Shown: positions 12,902 through 23,583 of the stretch, piece by piece
Position numbering within the stretch: the first letter of the stretch is position 1
How the letters are laid out: each line of letters begins with the position of its first letter
Origin: Sesamum alatum
Lineage: Eukaryota; Streptophyta; Magnoliopsida; Lamiales; Pedaliaceae
Direction of reading: 5' to 3'
Length of the DNA: 64,000 nucleotides
NCBI GenBank assembly: GCA_034509735.1
Contig: JACGWO010000005.1
Location: 14,559,264 to 14,623,263, forward strand
Program-made: the position numbers and the translations under genes
The notes under the pieces: model-generated
Told to the model about the DNA's origin: nothing
The model's input: only the letters and a program-made list of their open reading frames with translations
Databases searched by the model: none

Positions 12902-13732
12902 TGGTATTAGAGCCTTCATATGAAGGTCTCCAATTACTCCTTTATTTATGATTCTGAATAAAGTGCAATGACAACATATTCAATGGAAATAATTGTATAG
13001 TCAACTTTGGATTCTAGAATGCAACTTAATTTAGAGGTTCTAAAGGTGTAGAACATAGATCATCCTGGTACGAGCTTAGTATCTACACCATTGACTGGAA
13101 ATATATACTTTTCATGGAGAACATCGGTGAGAATTGCCTTCGTTTTGAAGATGAAGCTTAGCATCAGTAATAGAATCACAAGAGATTTGGTGAAAGTGCT
13201 GAAGGTATGAGTAGTAGCTTAGAAAAGATTGTATGATGATGTCCTGGCTTTTGCATTCAATCTCTAAGGAGATTATGGAGGACTTCATATAGAGCAAGGT
13301 ATTGTGAGTGTAATGGACCACTTTTTATATCAATTATAGAGAAAAGGTGCTCCAGTTTCCCAATAGCTCCTTATTACACGAAGATTAAAAGGTTATGGGA
13401 TGAATTGCTCTATTGAGACCCATTGCCATAGTGCACTTATTGATCAAATAAAGTAGTTGTAGATTTGACTGCACCAAATAATTAATGCAGATTCTCCCAG
13501 GGTTAAATCAGATATAAATCATATCCTTGTTGGGTCCTCTTCCTATAATCAACAAGGCCTACTCTAAGATTTTAAGGGTGGAAAAACAAAGGCACGTTCT
13601 TAAAATGTTGAAACTAAGAGGTTTTGAGATAAAGAAAAATTTTAATCCTAAGACATTTATACGGAAGAAAGGACCTGTTAATAAGAAACAATTGTTTTGT
13701 TAGCATTGTGACAAACCATGACATATAAAGGT
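12902..13732 (+). pseudogene. Copia relic D, left part: PBS and gag
   Basis: An old copia element of a different lineage from L/A/B. TGGTATTAGAGCC at 12902-12914 is a primer site with one change. From about 13340 the gag is readable through stops: YYTKIKRLWDELLY near 13365-13405, then PLPIINKAYSKILRVEKQR near 13535-13590, which match the copia gag pattern of K-L-W-D-E-L and P-L-P-x-x-x-x-A-Y-x-x-x-x-R-x-E. It ends in the first half of a CCHC knuckle (C-x-H-C-D-K-P-x-H-I-K) at 13692-13730, where solo LTR C is inserted. The knuckle resumes at 25666. It carries many stops and is dead. Confidence 0.75.
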
Positions 13733-13812
13733 TGTTAGAATAGGTTATCAAAAAGCCAATTAGATTAGCTTTTATGCAATCTATTTTGACAAACTCATTG
13801 TAATGTAATATT
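13733..13812 (+). repeat. Solo LTR C, left fragment (first 80 bp)
   Basis: Begins TGTTAGAATAGG and is the 5' end of an LTR whose remainder is at 23584-25665, separated by insertion of element B. The preceding bases AAGGT and the bases after the LTR, ACGGA, are each one change from AAGGA, the inferred 5-bp target duplication within relic D. Confidence 0.85.
13808..13812. repeat. Target site duplication of element B, left copy (ATATT)
   Basis: ATATT directly precedes the 5' LTR of B and is repeated exactly at 23584-23588 after the 3' LTR. Confidence 0.95.
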
Positions 13813-16039
13813 TGTTGGAATAGGTGACCAGAAAGCCAATAGGTTTGGCAATTTGTAACCTATCCGACAACTTGATGTGATTGTAATATTCTTATGTGAT
13901 GAATAAAGTGAGTGTTCGTCACTATTGGTACCTACTTTGTTGTCCTCACTTTACATTTGTTAAAACGGTGTTTAACTTATATCGCAACAAAGCCCACAGA
14001 CCATTGATAACAACTCGTGCAGTTGGGCCACGCATTGGATGGTGGTCATGAAACCAACGGATTAAGGGTTGGGTCTGAAACGTTCCAAGTCGAGGACATC
14101 GAGACAGGGCATCGAGTGTCCTATTGAGACCTGCGTCAAGAGTCATGTTCATTAGATGAGTGCCGTGTTTCATCGGCGACAGGCGTGGAACGCCTACACG
14201 ATCTTGATGGGTTGGTCGACTGGGGTCGAGCCGACTGGACTGACTCGCGGGGATCATCATATGGAAGCCTTGGAGGCTTGGTCGGTATGATTGGTTTTCC
14301 CCGGTTCCGATAGTACGGGAGTAATCCTCAGACTTGAGGAATCATGGCAGTCACGTGCACAGGACGGCTGTATCTTGGATCTGGCGAGAGGTGATCATTC
14401 TGTAAGATGATCATTATAAGCCTTGTCCAGTGCAGTCAGAATATGTAGCGAGGACGGTGGATTCCAAGAAGAGGATCCGTCCCCTGTCAGTATGTGACAG
14501 AGGTATCTCCTATGCACTCGGAGACACGTTCATGCTGTTTGAAGCTGTGGCCACAGTGGTTGGTCGAACAGGGAATGGTTTCCTGTGTCGACACAATGAA
14601 GCATACGTGGTCTCGAGTATTAAGCATAGATGCCTAGTCAAGGATGGGAACCGACGCCTAATTCCATACCCTAGACTAAGGCCGGGAGACGGTAGACGGA
14701 AGGATCGTACCCGTACGGAATCGGCGCCTAAATGTTCACGCCAATTCACCTAGTCTCTAGTGCCATGGACCGTTGCTAGACAGCCACCCATGGTAACGGG
14801 CCCTTGTGGGACACGGGCCCAAGTCTAGCTGAGGGTGAACCTAAAGGGTCACACACAAATCACCGAGGAGGTTGAGAGATCGACTTGGAGTCAATCTCGA
14901 AGGATAAAATAAGTAATTGGATTACTTAAGGGAAAGTCCATTGGATGGACGGGCCGATATTGTATCGGGCTTTCATTTAATCGGTAAATTGGATTTTCGA
15001 TTAAATATGGAAAGTTGAGATGTTGAGACGTTGGATCTTTTAATTGGATTAAAAGATCAACGGGAATAATTTAAGTGGACATTAAATTGGATTTAATATT
15101 GGGTTCGTCGTAATTGGATTACGATAAAACCCGGTCCGTTAAATTATACCCGAGAGGAGAAATAATTCCTAATTTGGAATAGGAAGAAGTTAGACTTCTT
15201 CCCTTAATTAAACATAGCCGACATGCTCCCTTGGAGGAAGCAAAATCAGCCATGTTGCATGCTAGGTGGTATGTTGACTTGTCTCTTTTGGAAAGAGACA
15301 AATCAACTCCAATCAAGCTCTTCCCTTTTGGTATGATTTGATCATACCATAAATTTTGGTAGGCTTGATTGAAGAATTGATGGTGATTGATTGGAATGAA
15401 TCTAGACATCCTTGGATGAACCTAGACACATTCCAATAATCACATTAATTATGTATATATATTAGAATATACAACACCTAGCATAAGTGATTCATTATTC
15501 ATCTTTTTCTAGGAAAAAGAGAAGACAAAAAAAAATCCCCTCCTCTCTCTCAAAATTTCGTACCCTCTCTTACACTTGTGTTCTTCACTTGATTTTGAAT
15601 CAAGAAGAAGAACAAAGTAGGTTTAAGAGAACACTAATTCATAGTGTTCTTCTCTTAAACCGATTCCTTCTAAACCCGTTCTTTTCTAGCAAGAAGAACG
15701 TGTGTTTCTTCCGGTGTGGTATGGATCACCTTTGGAGAATCCATACGTTTGGATTTCGTGAGCATTCCGGAGAAGGAACAACGCTAGTAGCCGGGAGCAT
15801 ACGCTAAACAATCAAAGGTAACGGTTTATTACGCTTTGATTGATTTTATTTGTATATCTATGCCCTATGTGTTTAAATATATATTTTAATATTTACACAT
15901 CCTACATCGAACGCCCGGTTGAGCACCCAAGGGTACACCCCTTGGGATTCGCGTATTTTGAATTTGATTTAAATTTACGCACTTTTCCACACTTTTCTCG
16001 CTTCCGCTCGCGCTCCCGGGCGGATCCGCTTGTCCTTCA
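13813..16039 (+). repeat. 5' LTR of element B
   Basis: 2227 bp, beginning TGTTGGAATAGGTGACC and ending ...GTCCTTCA. A TATA-like box (ATGTATATATATTA, 15451-15464) marks the probable promoter and makes U3 about 1.65 kb. Downstream are a CT-rich start region and, at 15926-15946, the hairpin CCCAAGGG-TACAC-CCCTTGGG, preceded by ACGCCCGG. A CTGTCA-GTATG-TGACAG hairpin is at 14484-14500 and the conserved CCATGG block at about 14746-14800. Open frames across it (for example 14430-14753) recur in the other LTRs and are not genes. Confidence 0.95.
15451..15464 (+). promoter_or_regulatory. Putative TATA box of the B 5' LTR
   Basis: ATGTATATATATTA lies about 590 bp before the LTR end. TATA-like motifs lie at comparable places in other family LTRs: 22993-23006 (B 3' LTR), about 51793 (E), 56177-56186 (F), 60703-60712 (H) and about 32372-32384 on the minus strand (I). 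Confidence 0.6.
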
Positions 16040-16041
16040 AG

Positions 16042-16053
16042 TGGTATCAGAGC
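16042..16053 (+). promoter_or_regulatory. Primer binding site of element B
   Basis: TGGTATCAGAGC begins two bases after the LTR terminus and is complementary to the 3' end of initiator methionine tRNA. Confidence 0.95.
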
Positions 16054-17779
16054 CCGGTTCAATGTAAGGGGCATAGATCTATGTGTTTGGCATGATCTAC
16101 TTGCTTTTAAATGGCTTTATTGGCATGTTAGATTACGTAGATATATGAATAATATGATGATTCAATTGTTTGGATTTAATGGACTTTTGGCATGCTTAAT
16201 TTTGTTAGATTGGATCTAAAATTGCATGCTTATTTTCAGAATAATATTAATTTTATTGTGCGCAGCCGGCCGCTGCTGGCCGAGCGCCAGCGCGCGGCAC
16301 AGCGCGCGCGCGCGCTGCCCTGTGCGCGCGGCCGGCCAGCCAGCACAACGGCTGGGCCGTTTTGTGCCGTTTTTCGACTTTTTCCGGAAAATTCGATTTT
16401 CTGTATTTTCTGCATAATATTCTGAAAATATGTTAATTTTGCATTTTTGATTTTGGGATAATTGGATTATTCCTTGAATTAAATTTGCTTAATTAATTTG
16501 GGATTAATACATGCATTGGATGCATTGTTTAAAATGTCCATTAAATTTCAAATTTGAATTTTGCATATTATTTGTGTATTTATGCTTTTGTGATGTTGGA
16601 CATCACTTGGGTATTTGGAATATCCATTGGTTATTTATGCATGATTATTTGGAATAATTATGTTATGTGAGTTGATGGAATCAACATGGGATGATCACAA
16701 AGCCCTAGACCTTGTGTATGGATGAATGAATGTTTATTTATTTTCTGTTGGGTGGGGCCTGCGTGCCTCTTGTTTTTGGGACTATCATCTCCCGTATTTT
16801 CAGCCTCATGATGTTAAAGCTTGTTTTCTTTATTACCGATGTATTACTTTCAGTTGTAATGAGAGTAGATAGGATTGGTGAGGTTTCAATTTTAACAAGC
16901 AATTGGAGTCGGAGACCCCAAGGAAGAGCATCAAGGCGTGAAGCAAGAGCACTACAAGGCCCATTGGAATGACAATGGGTATATTACTATTGTAATAATT
17001 TAGGACCACCCTAGACAGACCATAGACTCACTGCGGGCTCAGTGGGTCGCATAGGTTGGGCTTGTGATCATCCTAACAGGGGTATGCTATGTTTTATGCA
17101 TGCGGCGTTTTTTATTTATCGCTTTAAATATTGGATATTTATGCATGCTAAAACACAATAATGTGATGAGGTCTCGGTCATACACAAACTCTCATTTGGT
17201 TGGACCAAATTAAATATTAGGCCCAGAACGAACTTGGATCAAAATGGTATTTTCATCTGTCCGAGCCTTCCATCCACAGCAATGTGGTGAGGAGGCTACC
17301 ACTACCCAAGTGTGGTCCCACGAGTCGTGGCACACTTGGAATAGGGGAAAGCTGCACTATTGTTGTGAACAAAAAGACTGCACTCGCTGTTTCCCTGTCT
17401 CACGAGTCGTGGGGGCGACAGTTTTGAGGTATGATTTGGTTGATGGGTCGGGCCCAACACTGAGTAACATGGTTCGCTTGGAGTCCTCGGGACCATGTGA
17501 ATAGGTGAGGCAAAATATCTTGGGAATCTCATTGGATGAGAATGATATTGGATATCTCCCACAAGGTCTTCTTCATGTGAATCGTAAAAGCGGGGCATGG
17601 AGATTACGCTTGTGGATCCCAAGCCCACTAGGAAATGATTTCCCGAAACTCCGCTTGAGAGTGGCGGACTTTCGTATAAATAGTGGGAGGGTTAAAGACT
17701 AAAAGACCAAGTCTTCAACTTGAACAATAATATTACCATCATCTGCTAATTTCTGCTTTACATTTTCATTAATGTAGAT
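16054..17779 (+). other. 5' leader of element B
   Basis: A non-coding leader of 1.7 kb. In order it holds a GC-rich tract (16261-16350), the left arm of a long-range stem (16689-16705, one extra A), its right arm (17058-17073), and two CACGAGTCGTG near-palindromes (17319-17329 and 17401-17411). The following 350 bp are also well conserved with copy E (53740-54100). Short reading frames here are not conserved as proteins between copies. Confidence 0.85.
16261..16350. other. GC-rich hypervariable leader tract of element B
   Basis: About 90 bp, very rich in GC and CpG (GCGCGCGCGCGCGCTGCC style), in AT-rich surroundings. It is positionally equivalent to, but different in sequence from, the tracts in L, E and G. 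Arg/Ala-rich frames through it are composition artefacts. Confidence 0.85.
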
Positions 17780-18640
17780 ATGTCTAAGAACCCATTAACC
17801 ATGATTCTTGAGACTAACAAATTCAACGGAACGAACTACTCGGACTGGCTGAGAAACCTGAGGATTGTCCTCGGTTTCGAGAACCAAGGCTACGTCTTGG
17901 ACGAGCCACCACCGAGCAAGTTACCGGAGGGGTCCACGCCTAAAGAACGTTTGACGTTCGAGAAATGGCATGAGGACAGCCGGAAAGTACGCAGTATCAT
18001 ACTGGCTTCAATGTCTAACGACATCCAGAAGCAGTATGAGTGGCTGGACAACGTCTCCGCCATAATGCTCCGCATGAACGAGGTTTAAGCGGTTCCGGAT
18101 AGGCATATTAGATATGCCGCCACAAAAGCATTCTTTGGCACCAAGCTCGCTGAAGGAGCGTCTGTACAAAGTCATGGGGTCAAGATGCTCTCCCTAGTGG
18201 AGAAACTCGAGGACCTTAAAGCCGGGCTTAACAATGACACGTACATTGACGTGATCCTCCAGTCGCTTCCTCCATCCTATGACCCGTTTGTTGTAAACTA
18301 CAACATGAACGGACTTGAGAAGTCTATTCATGAGTTGATCAACATGCTGGTCCAATACGAGGCAACGACCCACAAGTCAGCGCCGCGCGGTATTGATAGG
18401 AGAGGCTTCGACCTCCAAGGCGAATGGCAAGAGGGCCGGACGCTGGAAGAGGAAGAAGGGCAAAGGGAAGACGGTTGTGGCCTCTGCTCACGCTCCGGGC
18501 GTCCCTGTTGCTCTGGTTGGACCGAGCAAAGGGAAAGGGAAGGCCCGTGGTTCTCAGCGGTCCAAGGCAAATGATGTCTGCATGCATTGCCAAGGGAAAG
18601 GGCATTGGAAGAGGGAGTGCCCACAACTCCTCTCCAAACC
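17780..18640 (+). pseudogene. gag of element B (nonsense and frameshift)
   Basis: This is a copia gag (UBN2/Retrotran_gag_2 capsid followed by a basic region and a CCHC knuckle), encoding the particle-forming and RNA-binding protein. The start ATG opens MSKNPLTMILETNKFNGTNY. A TAA at 18086-18088 replaces the TAT codon seen in copy E (EVYAVPDRH), cutting gag after 102 residues. The capsid core resumes through NYNMNGLEKSIHELINML. A frameshift near 18390 then moves the basic region (GEASTSKANGKRAGRWKRKK) and the intact knuckle CMHCQGKGHWKREC (about 18575-18620) to another frame. One further 1-base shift near 18640 leads into pol. These defects block a normal Gag, although the element is young. 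Confidence 0.9.
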
Positions 18641-21343
18641 CAGGTGTGTTTGTGGTTGAAGTTAATATGATTACTAATTCTGCTTCATGGGTATTGGATA
18701 CCGGGTGTGGTGCTCACATCTGCAATGATTTGCAGGCACTGCAAAGAAGTAGAAGGCTAACCAAGGATGAGATGATCCTGAGGCTAGGCGATGGCAAGGC
18801 CATTGCTGCGGAGGCCGTAGGATCACTAGACTTAGCCATTAGTAGTCATGTTAGGATTGTACTGAATGACTGTTTCTATGTACCTAGCATGATTAAAAAC
18901 ATTGTTTCCATCCCGGTCCTTGATAAGGAGGGATATGAATTTACCATCAATAAAAACGGTTTTTTCATTATCAAAGATGGTATTTCTCATCTGCTTGGTA
19001 CATTGGTCAACGGTCTGTACATACTTCAACAGTCTAATTGGATTATGACTGCAGAACACAAACGAAAACGTGATGATCATAATAACGCACAGATACGGCA
19101 TGCGAGGTTAGGTCATATCTCTAAAGATAGGATAAGAAGGTTGGTGGACTCAAAGAGTCTAGAAATAGACGATTTGGACAACCTACCGACCTGCGAATCC
19201 TGTCTAAAGGGAAAGATGACCAAGAAACCCTTTGTTGGACAAAGTACGCTAGCCAGTGGTCTGTTGGATTTGATCCATACAGATGTCTGTGGTCCACTAA
19301 ATACTCCGGCTAGAGGTGGGTACTCGTACTTCATAACCTTTATCGATGATAACTCACGGTATGGTTATGTTTACCTGATGAGGTACAAATCTGAACCCTT
19401 TGGAAGGTTTAAGGAATACAGACTTGAAGTAGAGAACCAAACCGGTCGAAAGATCAAAGCCCTTCGGTCGGACCGAGGTGGAGAGTATTTGAGTGGTGAG
19501 TTTACTGATTATCTAAAAGAGAATGGGATTCTCTCTCAGTGGATCCCTCCTGGAACACCGCAGCTTAATGGTGTGTCTGAAAGGAGGAATCGGACCTTGT
19601 TGGACATGGTCCGATCCATGATGAGTTTTACTGAACTACCCCTTTCCTTCTGGGGATACGCTCTTAAGACGGCGGCCAAAGTTTTGAACTTGGCGCCATC
19701 TAAAAGGGTATCCCAGACGCCATATGAGATATGGCATGGCAAGCCTGCCTCCTACATATACTTGAAAGTGTGGGGTTGCCCCGCATATGTCAAGAGATTA
19801 GTGGGAGATAAACTGGACTCGAGGTCTAGTTTATGCAGGTTCATCGACTATCCGAAAGAAACTGCGGGGTATTATTTCTATGATCCCTTCGAGCAAAAGG
19901 TTTTTGTCTCGCGAAATGCAGTGTTCTTGGAAAAAGGTTTTCCATCGGATAGTCGACGCGATGAGGTGCTCCTTGAGGAATCAAGTGAGGCACCCCATGA
20001 GGCGGCAGTGACATCTGAGCCAGTGGTTCCCACTGATATTGTTCCAGTCCTCCGTAGGTCGGCCAGAGTATCCCATGCACCTGATAGGTATGGATTTCTG
20101 GGCCTGACCGGTCAGTTGGATAATGATCCAAAGACGTACGGAGAAGCGATGTCGGACATCGATTCGGACAAGTGGCTTGAGGCCATGAAATCCGAGATGA
20201 ACTCGATGGGTACAAACAAGGTTTGGACCCTAGCAGATCCACCAAAAGGGGTTAAACCCGAAGCTGGAACATACGTTTTTGATGAAGTCATACGGGGATA
20301 TGATTTCATCAAGAACGAGTCCGATCCTTGTGTATACAAGAAGATCAGTGGGAACTCAGTTGCGTTTCTGGTGCTTTACGTGGATGACATCTTGCTCATT
20401 GGGAATGATGCTAAGATGTTGGGTACCACTAAAGCTTGGCTATCAATGCAATTCTCCATGAACGATATGGGCGAGGCATCCTACATCCTTGGCATCAAGA
20501 TCTACAGGGATAGATCTAGAAGGATGTTAAGAATGGCCCAGTCCTCGTACATTGAGAAAGTCTTGAAGAGATTCAAGATGGAGAACTCAAAACGAGGATT
20601 CCTTCCTATGAGGCATGGAATTAAGATATCCAAGAAGCAGTCTCCTAAGACTGATGAGGAGCTTAAAAGGATGTTGGACATCCCCTATGCTTCAGCCGTA
20701 GGCAGCATACAGTATGTTGTTCAGTGCACTAGACCTGATGTGGCGTTCGCTTTGAGCGTAACTAGCCGATATCACTGGAGTGCAGTCAAGACTATCCAAA
20801 AGTACCTGAAAAAGGACTAAGGACATGTTCTTGATCTACGGCGGTAGAGAGTTGATACTGGAAGGCTATAGCGACGCTAGCTTCCAGTCGGATGACGATG
20901 ATGCCAAGTCTCAGTATGGTTTTGTATTTAGACTAAATGGTGGCGTGGTTACTTGGAAGGGTTCCAAGCAAGCTACCACGGCGTACTCCACCATAGAGTT
21001 TTGAATACATAGCGGCTTTGGAAGCTGCTAAGGAGTGGTTTGGTTGATGAGCTACATCCAAGGGTTGGATGTAGTACCTAGCATTGCTAAGCCTGTAATT
21101 ATCTTTCATAATAACAACGGGGCGATAGCGCTAGCAAAGGAACCGAGATCTCATCACGATCCAAGCATATTCTTAGACGCTACCATCTACTTAGAGAGAT
21201 GGATAGCAGGACTGACGTTCGGTTGGACCGAGTCAGCTCCACAGAAAACATAGCAGATCCACTTGCTAAGCCTATGTCGCAAGTTGCCCATACTCACCAT
21301 CTGAATAAGAGGTTCGAGTTCAATGGGTGATTGGCTTTAGGTC
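18636..21343 (+). pseudogene. pol of element B (protease, integrase, RT with deletion, RNase H)
   Basis: The frame stays open to 20820. Domains in order: protease with DTG at 18697-18705 (WVLDTGCGAHIC); GAG-pre-integrase (HARLGHISKDRIRRLV ... CESCLKGKM, about 19100-19215); integrase with catalytic Asp at 19282-19284, Asp at 19471-19473 and Glu at 19579-19581; and RT with YVDD at 20377-20388. Between KGVKP and the segment GYDFIKNESDPCVYKK (junction near 20256-20262) roughly 330 bp present in element A are missing, including motif A (MDVKTxFLNG), so RT is catalytically dead while the frame stays open. A 1-base insertion near 20812 stops the frame before RNase H, which continues to 21343 in other frames (LEGYSDASFQSDDDDAKSQ, HNNNGAIALAKEPRSHHD). 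Confidence 0.93.
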
Positions 21344-21354
21344 AAGTGGGAGAT
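21344..21354 (+). promoter_or_regulatory. Polypurine tract of element B
   Basis: AAGTGGGAGAT lies directly before the 3' LTR, the standard site for plus-strand priming. The same string precedes the 3' LTR of element A (8600-8610). Confidence 0.85.
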
Positions 21355-23583
21355 TATTGGAATAGGTGACCAGAAAGCCAATAGGTTTGGCAATTTGTAA
21401 CCTATCCGACAACTTGATGTGATTGTAATATTCTTATGTGATGAATAAAGTGAGTGTTCGTCACTATTGGTACCTACTTTGTTGTGCTCACTTTACATTT
21501 GTTAAAACGGTGTTTAACTTATATCGCAACAAAGCCCACAGACCATTGATAACAACTCGTGCAGTTGGGCCACGCATTGGATGGTGGTCATGAAACCAAC
21601 TGATTAAGGGTTGGGTCTGAAACGTTCCAAGTCGAGGACCTCGAGACAGGGCATCGAGAGTCCTATTGAGACTTGCGTCAAGAGTCGTGTTCATTAGATG
21701 AGTGCCGTGTTTCATCGGCGACAGGCGTGGAACGCCTACACGATCTTGATGGGTTGGTCGACTGGGGTCGAGCCGACTGGACTGACTCGCGGGGATCATC
21801 ATATGGAAGCCTTGGAGGCTTGGTCGGTATGATTGGTTTTCCCCGGTTCCGATAGTACAGGAGTAATCCTCAGACTTGAGGAATCATGGCAGTCACGTGC
21901 ACAGGACGACTGTATCTTGGATCTGGCGAGAGGTGATCATTCTGTAAGATGATCATTATAAGCCTTGTCCAGTGCAGTCAGAATATGTAGCGAGGACGGT
22001 GGATTCCAAGAAGAGGATCCGTCCCCTGTCAGTATGTGACAGAGGTATCTCCTATGCACTCGGAGACACGTTCATGCTGTTTGAAGCTGTGGCCACAGTG
22101 GTTGGTCGAACAGGGAATGGTTTCCTGTGTCGACACAATGAAGCATACGTGGTCTCGAGTATTAAGCATAGATGCCTAGTCAAGGATGGGAACCGACGCC
22201 TAATTCCATACCCTAGACTAAGGCCGGGAGACGGTAGACGGAAGGATCGTACCCGTACGGAATCGGCGCCTAAATGTTCACGCCAATTCACCTAGTCTCT
22301 AGTGCCATGGACCGTTGCTAGACGGCCACCCATGGTAACGGGCCCTTGTGGGACATGGGCCCAAGTCTAGCTGAGGGTGAACCTAAAGGGTCACACACAA
22401 ATCACCGAGGAGGTTGAGAGATCGACTTGGAGTCAATCTCGAAGGATAAAATAAGTAATTGGATTACTTAAGGGAAAGTCCATTGGATGGACGGGCCGAT
22501 ATTGTATCGGGCTTTCATTTAATCGGTAAATTGGATTTTCGATTAAATATGGAAAGTTGAGATGTTGAGACGTTGGATCTTTTAATTGGATTAAAAGATC
22601 AACGGGAATAATTTAAGTGGACATTAAATTGGATTTAATATTGGGTTCGTCGTAATTGGATTACGATAAAACCCGGTCCGTTAAATTATACCCGAGAGGA
22701 GAAATAATTCCTAATTTGGAATAGGAAGAAGTTAGACTTCTTCCCTTAATTAAACATAGCCGACATGCTCCCTTGGAGGAAGCAAAATCAGCCATGTTGC
22801 ATGCTAGGTGGTATGTTGACTTGTCTCTTTTGGAAAGAGACAAATCAACTCCAATCAAGCTCTTCCCTTTTGGTATGATTTGATCATACCATAAATTTTG
22901 GTAGGCTTGATTGAAGAATTGATGGTGATTGATTGGAATGAATCTAGACATCCTTGGATGAACCTAGACACATTCCAATAATCACATTAATTATGTATAT
23001 ATATTAGAATATACAACACCTAGCATAAGTGATTCATTATTCATCTTTTTCTAGGAAAAAGAGAAGACAAAAAAAAAATCCTCTCCTCTCTCTCAAAATT
23101 TCGTACCCTCTCTTACACTTGTGTTCTTCACTTGATTTTGAATCAAGAAGAAGAACAAAGTAGGTTTAAGAGAACACTAATTCATAGTGTTCTTCTCTTA
23201 AACCGATTCCTTCTAAACCCGTTCTTTTCTAGCAAGAAGAACGTGTGTTTCTTCCGGTGTGGTGTGGATCACCTTTGGAGAATCCATACGTTTGGATTTC
23301 GTGAGCATTCCGGAGAAGGAACAACGCTAGTAGCCGGGAGCATACGCTAAACAATCAAAGGTAACGGTTTATTACGCTTTGATTGATTTCATTTGTATAT
23401 CTATGCCCTATGTGTTTAAATATATGTTTTAATATTTACACATCCTACATCGAACGCCCGGTTGAGCACCCAAGGGTACACCCCTTGGGATTCGCGTATT
23501 TTGAATTTGATTTAAATTTACGCACTTTTCCACGCTTTTTCTCGCTTCCGCTCGCGCTCCCGGGCGGATCCGCTTGTCCTTCA
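21355..23583 (+). repeat. 3' LTR of element B
   Basis: Near-identical to 13813-16039. The terminal TG has mutated to TA at 21355-21356. It retains the TATA-like box (about 22993), the near-3' hairpin (23469-23489) and the conserved block (about 22288-22345). It ends ...GTCCTTCA, followed by the ATATT target duplication. Confidence 0.95.

Larger units (their letters stand above)
13813..23583 (+). mobile_element. Complete Ty1/copia retrotransposon B
   Basis: A 9771-bp element with two LTRs of about 2.23 kb, a perfect 5-bp target duplication, primer site, leader, gag, pol and polypurine tract. The LTRs differ at only roughly 15-20 positions by eye, mostly transitions, so the insertion is recent. 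Despite this, gag has a nonsense codon and frameshifts, and pol lacks the central RT. It is nested in solo LTR C, which is itself nested in copia relic D. The size is at the large end for copia because of the long LTRs and the 1.7-kb leader. I infer that it was mobilised by proteins supplied by another copy. Confidence 0.95.

Noticed and set aside
14430..14753. A 107-codon frame repeated identically at 21972-22295 and nearly at 50774-51103
   Set aside because: It lies within LTRs. Its repetition reflects LTR identity, and older LTRs do not keep the frame.
16192..16425. Arg/Ala-rich frames across the GC tracts here, at 31271-31588 and at 57360-57656
   Set aside because: They follow base composition and are not conserved between copies.
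18424..20820. A 798-codon open frame that could be called an intact polyprotein
   Set aside because: Its first 70 or so codons are the wrong frame of gag, RT motif A is missing, and RNase H is out of frame. I annotate pol from about 18636 as a pseudogene.
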